Notes under the pieces: generated by a model
Seen by the model: only the letters and a program-made list of their open reading frames with translations
The model's database searches: none
Told to the model about the DNA's origin: nothing
Source: Turbatrix aceti
Lineage: Eukaryota; Nematoda; Chromadorea; Rhabditida; Panagrolaimidae
DNA length: 64,000 bases
Direction of reading: 5' to 3'
Assembly (NCBI GenBank): GCA_963969345.1
Contig: OZ017768.1
Coordinates: 11,138,193-11,202,192, forward strand
Made by a program: the position numbers and the translations under genes
Part shown: one piece after another, positions 45,906 through 56,669 of the stretch
How the letters are laid out: the number at the start of each line of letters is the position of its first letter
Numbering within the stretch: the first letter of the stretch is position 1

Positions 45906-46833
45906 ATGCATTGGGCAGTTTTCCTGTTTTTCGGCTATAGCAGTTGTGCATTAGCTGCCTCGGTTGGCATTGCACAGGATCAGTCACTGGTAAATAATCT
46001 GGCTGGTACGGAAGCTGCACCTGATACTGCACCATGGCAAGTTCTGATTGTTGATATCCAATCTGGCAAAATGTTCGGAGGATCAATCGTTGCTAGAAAA
46101 TGGATTCTCACTGCTGCGCATTGTGTTAACAACAGTCATTCTGAGTATTTGAACGTGTTTGTGGGCACGCATACTATCACGTGAGAGTTTTGGAAGTTCA
46201 TTCTTAAGGATATCAAAATATTTTAGTCCCCGTCCCTTTCCAATAGGGGTGAAGAGAATTTACGTTCATCCAAAATATCAAACCCAATCCGACCACCGGG
46301 GAGCTAATATTCCTCAAAATGACATTGCGATACTCCAATTGGCAACCTCCCTAAATTACAAAGAAAAAATCCTACCTATTACTCTTTCAAACAATCAAAA
46401 GCTTCCAATGCATGTTGTAGCCACCGGCTGGGGTTACACAAATCAATTTGGCGTAGGATGGATAAGTAATACGCTTTTACAAGTTGATTTTATGATACGC
46501 AATATGCAAGACTGCTGGAATATCTACGAATTTGTTTTCAATGAAGACACCATGTTCTGTGGTAGTGAGAATGGCCCAGACACCTGCCAAGGAGACTCTG
46601 GTGGCCCTGTTGTTGCTCTGAAACCCGACGGGTCATGGCATCAGGTAGGCATTGGTTCCTGGGGCATCGGAATTGGAAACCAAAACGACACTGCTGTTTA
46701 CGTCAATGTCTTCTATTTCTGTGACTTTATTTCGGACACCACGGATATGGATGTCATTTGTGAAGCTTGCGGCATGACTACTGCAGTTTTATGCTTCATT
46801 TTAACACTTATTGTTGAAATAAGTTTTATCTAA
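45906..46833 (+). CDS. trypsin-like serine protease 3, diverged
   Basis: Two exons (45906-46180, 46227-46833) give 293 aa, with the intron at the same place and phase as in the two upstream paralogues. Signal peptide MHWAVFLFFGYSSCALAAS. The triad is present (LTAAHC, QNDIAIL, CQGDSGGP). However, the mature N-terminus reads LAGTEAAPDTAPWQ in place of IVGG, the CGQTP pro-segment cysteine is gone, CGGS is FGGS (loss of Cys42, partner of Cys58), and SWGIGCG is SWGIGIG (loss of Cys220, partner of Cys191). These changes remove the salt-bridge N-terminus that activates the fold and two disulphides, so the product may be an inactive homologue despite its triad. A hydrophobic C-terminal tail follows DVICEACG. 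Confidence 0.88.
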
Positions 46834-46999
46834 TTGTACACACTTTTGCTCTTCCTTTATATGTAAATACAAAACGTTACGTATGTAAATAAATATAAAA
46901 ACAGATATTATAAACAAAGAATTACCACAGATTAGGGGTGAAACTTTGAATGCATTTAAAAAACAATTAGAAAATAAACAGGCAAACCGTAGATTATTA

Positions 47000-47537
47000 T
47001 TAAGGTTTTTTGTATGCAGTCGAATCCTTTAAAAAATTCTCATGTCGTTGTCGAGCAACGTCTATGGGTAAAATGAAGAACGTCTTTACGAAGTAAACTT
47101 GGTTTGGGGTTGCTGTTGCACCATCGAAGGAAAACACGACCGAAAGGGCACAACATTCATTCAGCTCGAAATAGAAATTATACCTTTTTTTCTGCTTCTT
47201 TCATGTTCTCATCGTACTTGAAGTGAACGCCAACATACGGAACCGTGATCGTGGTGTTTATGAATTCAACCAACTTTGTGTAGTACAACAGCTGCAGCTC
47301 CTGCTGTAGATAGCAAAATGACGGGTCTTTTTTTGGCTGGTTGGGGAAAAATAATTTTTGGTAGAACGCAACGACGTTCGGGTAGAAAAAATCATGAATC
47401 CGCAATGGTTTCGTAAGAAGGTGGCCGCAGCCACGATCGGGATTGTCGAAATCGACCCTGACTTTCTCAATATTATGACCACTTAACGGATCCACAAGGT
47501 TAAAACAAGAAACGTTGATGAAACAAGGTTTCATCAT
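47000..47537 (-). CDS. uncharacterised protein, frame broken at a homopolymer
   Basis: From ATG at 47537 (MMKPCFINVSCFNLVDPLSG) one frame runs to KEAEKKV and a stop at 47178. A second frame, overlapping it at a run of seven T (47185-47191, A on the coding strand), continues YNFYFELNECCALSVVFSFD to a stop at 47000. Both halves have balanced, protein-like composition and no splice pair links them, so a one-base length change in the run probably broke the frame, either in the animal or in the assembly. No family is recognised. Upstream coding sequence before the ATG pair is also open (to 47591). Confidence 0.5.
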
Positions 47538-47831
47538 TGAGATGTAAACGCAGTATATCGCACCAATATTTTGCAAAAAATGCACCTTCACTCAATGAAA
47601 TTATTTGTTTGCCCTGATCAGCAATGTCGATACAATGTCGACATCGGGATCAAATAAAACGTCGTTTTTAAAGTAGTAAAAGTTTTTTCACAGCGACGCT
47701 TATCAGCTCTCTTTTTTTTGCTTGGACGCATATAAAGACAGAATAGAAAGCAAAAAACTAGTTCTTGCATCAATTCTTGGTGGCTTTCTCCATTTACCTG
47801 TTGTTTTTGTTCTGCTTACACAAAAACCAAA

Positions 47832-50321
47832 ATGTCGCTAGGTACACGAAATTCTTCGTTTGATAGCGACATCGAGACCCGAAATGACTTACAATATTCC
47901 TCACCAGCATCATCTATAAATTATTACAAGTAAGTTTTTGTACTGACAAGCAGATTCAAGGATTCTTGGTTATCTTCAACAAGTTGTCATAAAATTACTC
48001 TAAATTTGTTTTCAATTAGCAGTTTTTTAGCAATCGTGAACGTTCAGCTCAAAGACAGAATGATCTTATTGGTACCTCTCATTCTGCACCTTACAGTCAA
48101 CCGGACTTTGATGACAGCGGACGTGAGCCACGAGATGATTTCTACAAGTACGTATATACATTTATTATCGTTAGATTTTTTTTAAACTTTTAAAAGTATG
48201 TATTTGGCTTTCAGAAAAAGAAACTGTACGCTTCCGACGCGGTCCCGTTCAAACTATCATTATGAACGAGGGGAACACGTCAGAAGCAGCTACCAACACT
48301 CTTTTTCCCCTAGACCACGCCAACACCATCGAGAAGAACAACAGAATAACTTAAGGTCGATGCGCTCTGATAATCAGAGATATGACGGACTCGCCGGCGA
48401 AATGCAAAGAGTTCATTTGCGTAACGATGATTACCGTCATCGTGACAGGTATAATCTTCAAAGAAACAACAAAGAAACATCGGAGTCTCGATTCTTTCAA
48501 ATCCGTACCCCTATTTCTTATCACGATGAAGACGCCAAGAGAGATTATCTACAGACGCACGCGATTGTAGAAGGATCTGGTGTCAGCGTTGAGCCGCCAG
48601 TGGGATACAAACCCTTGGCGTATGTTTTTTTTTTAATGTCATATTTGCACTGTTAATAATTGCAGAACGTGGGATGACAAACGTCTGCATCCTGAGCTAC
48701 AAAAAATCATTAAAAATCGCAAATACAGAGCTCCAACCAATATTCAGCAGGTGGCCATTCCCATTATTATGAATGGCAATGACATAAAATGCCAAAGTGA
48801 GACTGGTACCGGCAAGACTGACACATTTTTGATTCCTATCATCAATGCGCTAATCACAAAAAAGAGGCACTTTACCAGCTCCCCTTATGCCATGATTGTC
48901 GTGCAAACGCTAGAAGCTGCGAACCAGATATACAACGAAGCGTTGGTATATTGCAAAAATCTGGGTGTGACTGTATTCAGGAGTTACGGTGGCATTGGTA
49001 TGATTCAAACAAATAATGAAATTGAAAAAGGATGCGACATTACAATAGCAACTGTAAATCGATTTATTCACCTCTTTGAATCCAAGACATTGTTTAACGA
49101 TTTACTCCAGTATGTCGTTATTGACGAAGTCGATGAGCATCTGCATCAGGCCATAAATAATTTGCAAAAGCTACTAGATATATCAGTTGGTCTTTCTCTT
49201 GTTTTTCGTGCTTATTGTTTTAACTGTTTTAACTTCACTTGTTTTAACTTCAGACATACGACACAAAAGTACAGTTTATTACTGTCAGTGCTACGCTCAG
49301 CTCATCAAGATGCAGTTTCTTGGGATCGGCTATTACAATAAAAGCCGCCGCTCTATCAAACTCACGTGTAAATTACAAAATTTTGCCAGTTCAGCCTGAC
49401 AACCAATCTCGTGTTAATCTGCTTATGCAATGTCTACAGATAATTAGAAATGATGATCCTGATTCCAAAGTGTTGATATTTCGAACCGATAAACAACAGG
49501 TGCCAACTCTTGCTGCTCACCTCACGGTCAATGGTTTAAATGCAGCTGCATTGTATGGCACTCAAAACCTGGAAATACGAACCGAAGCCATGAATGTCTT
49601 CAAGAAAAAGGACTGCAACATTCTTGTGGCAACGACTGCTTTGAGCCGAGCCATTGACGTTATGGGTCTCAATTGCGTTATCAACTTTGATCTTCCCTTT
49701 CACCTCCGAAAAGAAGTGTTTGTTCAAAGTGGTGGTCGAACAGGGCGATTTCAGAAAGGAATTTACATAACGCTATTTTCACCTGATGATGTCCCAAATG
49801 GTCCAACTATTGCAAGCGTAATTCAAGAGGCAAAACAACCAGTTCCTAAGTTCTTGACGAAAACTAGCCTGACTGCTGAAGACTACAGCACCACCGATGC
49901 TGAACTAAAAAAACTTTTTGAAACTATGCCTCGCCACTCTGTGATGCCAAGTCAATCTTCTCAAGGAAAAGCCTACAATCAGGACTTTCGGTCTTCAACA
50001 GAAGCAGATATCCACGCAAAATCTAAGCCATTTGAAAATGAGTTCTCGCAACCTTTACGCAGCCACGCAACAACACCGAATTCTAATTCCCCGATCCGTC
50101 AGTCTACTCCTGTTCAGTATGACATGTTTTCGGGATTTTCTACGGCAAGGGTTCGCGTCGACAATACACACCTCAACGACATCTACGCAGAGTCTGACTA
50201 CTCTCAACCACCCGATGTTGCTCCTACGAGATTAGACTTGTATTCTTCGGAAGAAAGCTTTCGCACTGCTAAAACGCATTGCCGCCGATCTTCTTTATCT
50301 TCATCTTCCGATGATAATTAA
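47832..50321 (+). CDS. divergent DEAD-box RNA helicase-like protein (Vasa/DDX3 type)
   Basis: Five exons (47832-47929, 48031-48147, 48215-48619, 48666-49185, 49254-50321) give 735 aa. The N-terminal 200 residues are disordered, rich in Arg, Ser, Gln and Asn. The helicase core begins YRAPTNIQQVAIPI (Q motif), then SETGTGKT (motif I), DEVD (motif II, for DEAD) and SATL (motif III). Domain 2 has VLIFRTDK (IV), TTALSRAIDV (V) and QSGGRTGRF (VI). Several contacts are altered: PTRELA is QTLEAA, TPGR is TVNR, ARGLDI is SRAIDV, and the leading H/Y-R-I-G of motif VI is QSGG. The core is most like Vasa/DDX3 by layout, with a Ser-rich C-terminal tail ending SLSSSSDD. ATP binding seems likely, while RNA unwinding is doubtful. 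A germline role is only inferred from Vasa. Confidence 0.85.
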
Positions 50322-50906
50322 AACAACTGTTTACTTATCATGAATCAGTTACAATATTTTATATACGTATCTAGTTTTTTATTATATGAAATCATTATCA
50401 GAATCAAAAAGTTATGAGTGTGTAGTCAACTGTTATGTCTCGTGTTCAAAACATAAACACTGAACATTTATTGTTAAAAGAACTTTTGTAATGCAATGTT
50501 TGGTTACCGCAAACGCAGTGACATCAAACAGAGAAAAAAGTATGTTAAACAAAAATATGATCTTCCTCCAACTTTCTTATCGTGAATTCTACTAAATATC
50601 CCAATAACAGTGCGGTTTAATTTCAAAAATTAGTTAAGAAATGTACGATCCATCTTTGAAAAACAAACAACTGCAACCTACACTTTGCCATACTATTTTT
50701 TGAATCTGAAATGAAATATAAAATAAAAAAGGATTAAAGCATCCGCTCAATTTTTCGTTTTCTTTTACACTCGCATCAATAGCAGTAAGCATTGAGACAA
50801 AAAGACGTCGCTGATTACTACCTGGGTAAGCCCTGCGTTGCTACGGTGACATAATGCATCTTTTTTTCTGACACGAATATAAGCTCGTCTTCAGGGAGAA
50901 CGTGTA
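50322..50906. other. intergenic region
   Basis: Spacer upstream of the guanylyl cyclase. No gene seen. Confidence 0.5.
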
Positions 50907-53900
50907 ATGACACATAACCTATCAATGACTATTGCAAGAATGTTGTCCTTTATTGCGCCTGTGCTATCGTTTTTTCCATGCTTTCAGGCAGCGTCGCTGA
51001 CAATAGGCATATTAGAAAGTGATTCTGCCGTCATCGAATTGTGCAAGCGAGCTTTAAGTGAGTCTTGTGTTGGTCATGATGTTGTGTAAGTTTTTTTGCT
51101 AGCTTCTGTGCTTACATATTTAACTGTAAAACGTTTTCAGTCTTTTGAACAGCACAAGCTGTGAAGCAGGCTATCGATCGGCGGGCACTGCATGGGCAGC
51201 AGAAACGCGTTACCGCGACGGCATAGAGGCAATCATAACCGACGATTGCACTGTAGAAACCCGAGAAATTGCTCTTTTGTCACGTAATTGGAACCTCCCT
51301 GTGCTCATGCGTTTTGGGACAGGACTCTCGGTTTACGATCCGGTTCGCATGCCGACTTCCATAATGTTTGACGACACACCCCTGCCAGCGGCGGCTTTAC
51401 TGATAGAAAGCATCGCTCATCAGATTCAGCAATATTCGTTCCTGCTTATTGGTCCATACAATAGCAATCCTAAAAACCCGACGTTGTCCAGGGGCATTGA
51501 AGATTATCTCAGCAAAAAAAAATCAAACGTCCGCGTGGCCGATGTTTACTTATTGGATGAAGATGCCCTGGACGCGGTTACTGATATCACTTCAAGGACT
51601 CGGACTAAGAACAAACGCATGTTTTTTTTTCGTTTCTATAAACCTTATAATTTTTCTTTCAGTAATCGTAGTCGATGCCAGTTTTCGCGACCTTACACGC
51701 ATTCTTCAAAAACTAGATATTGTTGAATTGATCGGAGACAATTACGTGCCAATGATTTTCTGCTCATCTCCTATAGCTGTTTGTCACATGTCCATTGAGC
51801 AAGTTTTTGGTCGTGAGCCATTATTTTTGATTGCTCCATACTACGAGCATTTTGATGCGTTGAATCAGACTATTTCGTCATTTATAGAGCCCACACCTGT
51901 GAGTTTTTCTTAAACAGGAAAAAATTATACAACGTTATTTACAGTATGATTTTTCAAAATATCTGAACACCTACAAGGCATGCGTAACTTTTTGTCCTGC
52001 CTACACTGACGCCCAATCACTTAACGCAGAATCCTTTCGGTCGCAGTTTGCCGGACTGACTGTCGATACTCATTCTCCCATTGGCTTTATTACTTTTGAC
52101 GATGCCGCCGTCGCGCAAGGGAGATTTTTTGTGTACAACATAAACATCACCGATGGTTCTCTTATTCCCGTCTATGGTGTAACTATGGTCCCGCGCAGCC
52201 CATGCATCGATGAAACCTGCTTCACCCTTAATCTCACTGTTTTGAATGAAAATTCTATCAATATGTACCTCACCGGCGCCATAAACCCGTGTGTGTTTTC
52301 AGGTGGCTGTACTTCTTACGCGCCCATCGTCATAGGTGCCATAATTGTTGGCATCATAATTTCCGTACTGTTTGTTGGATTTTGTCGTCAAAGAAAGCGT
52401 CGTCTAGACGCGTACCGTATGCACTGGAAGATCAATCGATCCACTATCAAGGTCATCGAAAACAAGCAAGCTACTGTGAAAGGCAAGATGTCTGGCAACG
52501 ACGGAATTACGCTTTCATCCAAGCGCAGAACCATCGCTGCTTACGCTCTGCTTGAAACCACGAAGGCTGAGTTCATATCACTGAAATCAGAGCGAAGTAT
52601 CAGTTGGTCGAAGGGCGATCTCAACTATCTCATGGAACTCAAGCGAGCCAATCACGACAACCTGACAACGTTCATCGGCATCTGCTACAACGATGGCGAC
52701 AAGTTTTACATTTTGTCTAATCTAGTCGAACGCGCAAGTTTGGAAGACTACGTATTTGACATGGATTTCAAGCTGGATGAGACCTTCCGCTCGGCTTTTC
52801 TCCGGGATATCCTCAAAGGGCTCAACTACCTGCACAAGTCACCTATCGGATTCCACGGCCTACTGAGCTTATCTAATTGTCTTATTGACGCTAACTGGGT
52901 ACTCAAGTTAACCAACTTTGGAGTAACAAATTTGCTGCATCAGCTGATATCCAAGGACTTTGTGAAGGTTGTTGAGACCGTACCTTTTGAGGTGTATAAC
53001 AACATTGCTCCGGAGCATCTTCGGGGCATAACGGTTGGCAAAAACTATCCTACTGGCTCTCAGCAAGGCGATATTTACAGTTTTGGAATCATATTGTATC
53101 AGATCTTGTTCAGGATTGGGCCTTTTGACAAGACTTCTTTCGGGCACAAGGGTTTGCAGGAATTATATTAACAGCGGTTTTATGCAGCTTACATTTTAGA
53201 ACTTTTTCAAAAGATCGTCCACGGTGGATTGCGACCTATTGTCGAATCTGTAAACACCGAGGATAAGCCACTGGTGGATACGATGGAGCTGTGCTGGAAG
53301 TCAAATGCGCAAGATCGTCCAAAGTTGCGGACACTGACCCAAGTTGTATCCAGCGTCTTCCAAGCCACGTAAGTTCCAAGTCTAAAAACACCATTTAACT
53401 TTCTAATGTTTTAGAAAAGGAAATCTGGTGGATCAGATGATCCGAATGAACGAAAAGCATGCTCAAAACTTGGAGCAAATTGTTGCCGAACGCAATGCCA
53501 TGCTTGTCGAAGCTCAAGAGCAGACCGACCGACTTTTATGCGAAATACTACCTCCAACAATAGCCCAGAAACTCAAGACCAACGAAGTCATAGATCCAAG
53601 GTCTTATGACGCGGCTACCGTACTATTCTGTCAATTGGCTGATTTTGTTATCATTTTAAGCAATTCGCAACCGGATGAGGTGGTCTCCTTTCTTAACGAC
53701 GTATTCACATTGTTCGACCGTGTTATCAGTGAACACGACGCTTACAAAGTAGAAACTACAGGCGAGACCTACATGGTTGCATCTGGAGTTCCGAGTGAAA
53801 ACGGCATGGATCACGTCTTTGAAATTAGCGAAATTGCGTTAAAGTTTCGAGCTGCGAGTTACACTTACAAGGTTGCGGCACTACCCAAAGGAAAACTAGA

Positions 53901-54402
53901 ACTTAGAATTGGCTACCACTGTGGCCCGATCGCAGCCGGAGTCATCGGTCTAAAGGCCCCGCGATTCTGCCTTTTTGGTGACACCGTCAACTTTGCTTCG
54001 CGCATGCAATCCAACTGTCCTCCTAATCAGATTCAGATGTCAGAATCGACGGCATTGTTGTTGATGCCTGTGAATGAGTACAAGCTGACTAAGCGCGGCA
54101 TTGTTCACGTCAAAGGCAAGGGCGATGTGAATACCTACTGGCTCAATGAACACATTCACGAACACGACGACGCCATCGCTGCATCCGCAAATCTTCCACC
54201 GCCAACTTTCGGTGAGGAATTGAAAGGATCGCCTACCCCCAACATTCTGCTGCCACAACACCTCGCGGATGACGACACAGAATCCATACTTTCGGACGGA
54301 TTTATGAGCATTGCTGAAATTGATAGTGACGTCACAACCGACGTTGATCTTGGAGATGACAATGAAGTTGAGACCGGAACCGATCGGCTTCCACCGTTGT
54401 GA
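50907..54402 (+). CDS. receptor-type guanylyl cyclase, active site degenerate
   Basis: Exons 50907-51085, 51141-51616, 51663-51898, 51945-53151, 53200-53368 and 53415-54402 give about 1084 aa. Parts: signal peptide; extracellular ligand-binding domain (ANF-receptor type, about 30-440); transmembrane helix (APIVIGAIIVGIIISVLFVG); kinase-homology domain with GLLSLSNCLID in place of HRD and TNFGV in place of DFG, so inactive as a kinase; a coiled-coil linker (NLEQIVAERNAMLVEAQEQT); and the cyclase domain. Purine-recognition residues are kept (KVETTG and FCLFGDTVNFASRMQS). The metal-binding aspartates are not: FSDIVGFT is FCQLADFV, and GDAYMV is GETYMV. Catalysis is therefore questionable unless a partner subunit supplies these residues. 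Worm receptors of this type sit in sensory cilia. The junction 51616/51663 needs a GC donor (GCATGT), because the GT donor four bases later breaks phase. Confidence 0.9.
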
Positions 54403-54448
54403 TTTTATATTGGCATTGGTTTACAAAACATTTTCATGTATAAGTTTG

Positions 54449-55484
54449 TCATATAAATTGATATGAAGGACGGACAATATCAGCGAAGTAGTTTTCAACA
54501 GAAAAAACAGTCTGGCTCCGCGCTTGTTTCTTCAGTTTTCTCAACAATTTAACAATGTTGTCAAACTCGTCGTCGAGCATTTGTTGAAATCGAAGATGCA
54601 TGCATAAGCCTTGTTTGTCGAATCCATGCTACAGTATCATATTTAACGTTTTCCAAAATTTTTTAAAATTACATACCTGGTAAAGTTCCATCACGGCATT
54701 CAAATCTACGTTCGGGTCAATGAGACCGAGATATAATTCTAGCCCAATTGGAACCTGTTTTTTCATTTCGGTCAGAAGAATAATATCGTCAGTTGTGACT
54801 TGCAAATTGGGCATATCCAGACTAAACGAATACTTATTTTATCATTGGGGGTCAAAGAACCTACGTCATGTATGCAGCGTGCTCATAGACATACGCAAAA
54901 TCCTGAAAGCTAGGACAGGGGTTGACGGCGCCTCGAATAAGAACATATTCGCAGCCAGGAATACAACTTGTCAAAAAATTTTCCATTGTTAGTAAATTTG
55001 TATCAATGATTAATCCATATGGAGGTCGCCCGACGCAGTTCAGTATTTCATACAATTCTCCAATTAACAGGTTTTGTTCGTCAGATTCGTCTTTACTCTT
55101 GATTTTAATCACATCAGGCCAAATATATTGATTTTGATAACATTGTGTATCAGTGCGTACATCGTGGTTACGGTCAACGGTTATGGTCAAAGTTTTTATT
55201 GGGCGTCCACACACCCTGTCAGTCAAAATCCTTAATTGCCGGACTTTTCGTAAAACGTCAACAACGCTTCGAGGGGCAACCATGACAACCAAGCGTATCA
55301 AGTGAGAGTCTAAGGAAAAAAAATCAATCAAAAATTCAATGAACGAGGTTTCATTAGAATAAGTGAAAGTGTCGTCGCTAACAGTGATGCATGATTGTTC
55401 AACAATAGTTACAGTGGTTACAGTGTCAGAGCTGCCAGCTTTACGAAATAGTGAAGACAAGCAGCTGCTCAGTGCCTTACGCAT
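54449..55484 (-). CDS. uncharacterised intracellular protein
   Basis: Three exons (55484-54865, 54821-54677, 54628-54449) join in phase to 314 aa. There is no signal peptide or membrane segment. The middle part alternates hydrophobic strands and short helices (LRKVRQLRILTDRVCGRPIK, YGLIIDTNLLTMENFLTSCI, GLELYLGLIDPNVDLNAVME), reminiscent of the domain that follows F-boxes in nematode FBA/FTH proteins, but no F-box is seen at the start. The resemblance is loose and function is unknown. The gene is tail-to-tail with the guanylyl cyclase, with stops 47 bp apart, so their 3' ends must overlap or lie very close. Confidence 0.7.
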
Positions 55485-56243
55485 GCCGTCGGTCAGATGT
55501 AATGGAAGTCAGGGGTTAAAATAAATTCGAATGCAGCAAAAATCATGTCAACTGTGCTCTAACATGCAAATTAATTCTTTGTTTTTTTTTGTTTTTTACA
55601 GTATGACAACATTTATTTACACAGGTGGTCAATTTTTATCAGAAATTCAGGAACAATTTTTGGAGCATTCGTCATAATCTTTCGAAGAATGAATGCATCT
55701 AGAGAGAAAACGTTGACGCTAAAACGTGAACAAGGCAGACACATGCCGGCGCGCCGCGGCGTAGCGCTTCAGACATGTTGACAACCGCAGATAAGGGATT
55801 CGACTGCCAATAAGCACGCATTTCAAATAATTTGCAGATAAAATTTTATGCAGATTATTGTTTTTGGCTCGGGAATTTGCCAAATTAATACTGTAATTTT
55901 AATGCTCCGTATTGTCACACATAGAGTAACAGTTTTATTTATTTCACCGTGTGTTCTCTGTTAGTACGACGTCATCAAGCGTGTTACCATACCATCCAGT
56001 TCAGGATTTCTGCACAAAAAAATTTGTCAAAAACATTTATCACAATAAATGACCAAAGTGTATTAGAAACGATTGGCGCTTTTGCCTGTCGAGCATTACT
56101 TATATTAGCAGGACACAAAATAAAAGTTGCAAAAATAAAAAAATCTTGCTTCTGGTTAGAAGAAGGTAAAAAGGCTCATGGCATCAGATTGGACGAACGC
56201 GCTGGACGCGCGCGCTCAGGCCGGCGGAATGCCGTGTCCGTCC
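55485..56243. other. intergenic region
   Basis: No gene is supported. A plus-strand frame (55949-56269) ends inside the neuropeptide gene on the other strand and lacks recognisable content. Confidence 0.5.
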
Positions 56244-56669
56244 CTAACCCCTGGAAGGCATGTAGCTGAAGCGCTTGACAAAGAAGCTGCCGGCTTCATC
56301 GTCGTGAGGGATCATCGCCTTCTTGCCGCGCGAAGCGTAAAACTGGAACTTGGCTCGCTTGTTGAATGCCTGAGAAGGCATGAGTTCGGGTTCCTCTTCT
56401 TCTGAAGGGGCCGGAGCAATGTCGAGCACGGGGTAGGCAGGAGCGCGCTGCTCTTCCAGTGCTCGGTGTACCATTGTGTCAACGACGCGAGCTAGTTCTT
56501 CCACTGTCAACTAAAAAAGGTTTTTGATAAATCATTGAAAAAGACAAAATTAAAAAATGCTTACATCGTTAGCTTTAAGGCGGTGCTCTTCGGTTGTCGA
56601 TGCCGACTTGATCTCAGCGAATGTGACTGTGCTGCAGATCATTGAGAATATGACAGCGTAACGAAGCAT
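56244..56669 (-). CDS. neuropeptide precursor with two predicted amidated peptides
   Basis: Two exons (56669-56565, 56510-56244) join in phase 0 to 123 aa. Exon 1 is a signal peptide (MLRYAVIFSMICSTVTFAEI) and a short spacer. The last third is KR-AKFQFYASRG-KK, then AMIPHDDEAGSFFV-KR, then FSYMPSRG and stop. Dibasic sites flank two peptides that share the pattern Phe-x-Tyr-x-x-Ser-Arg-Gly, where the Gly would be converted to a C-terminal amide (AKFQFYASR-amide and FSYMPSR-amide). The acidic spacer (APAPSEEEEPEL) is typical of such precursors. I do not recognise the peptide family with certainty. Secretion from neurons through dense-core vesicles is inferred from the layout. Confidence 0.8.
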
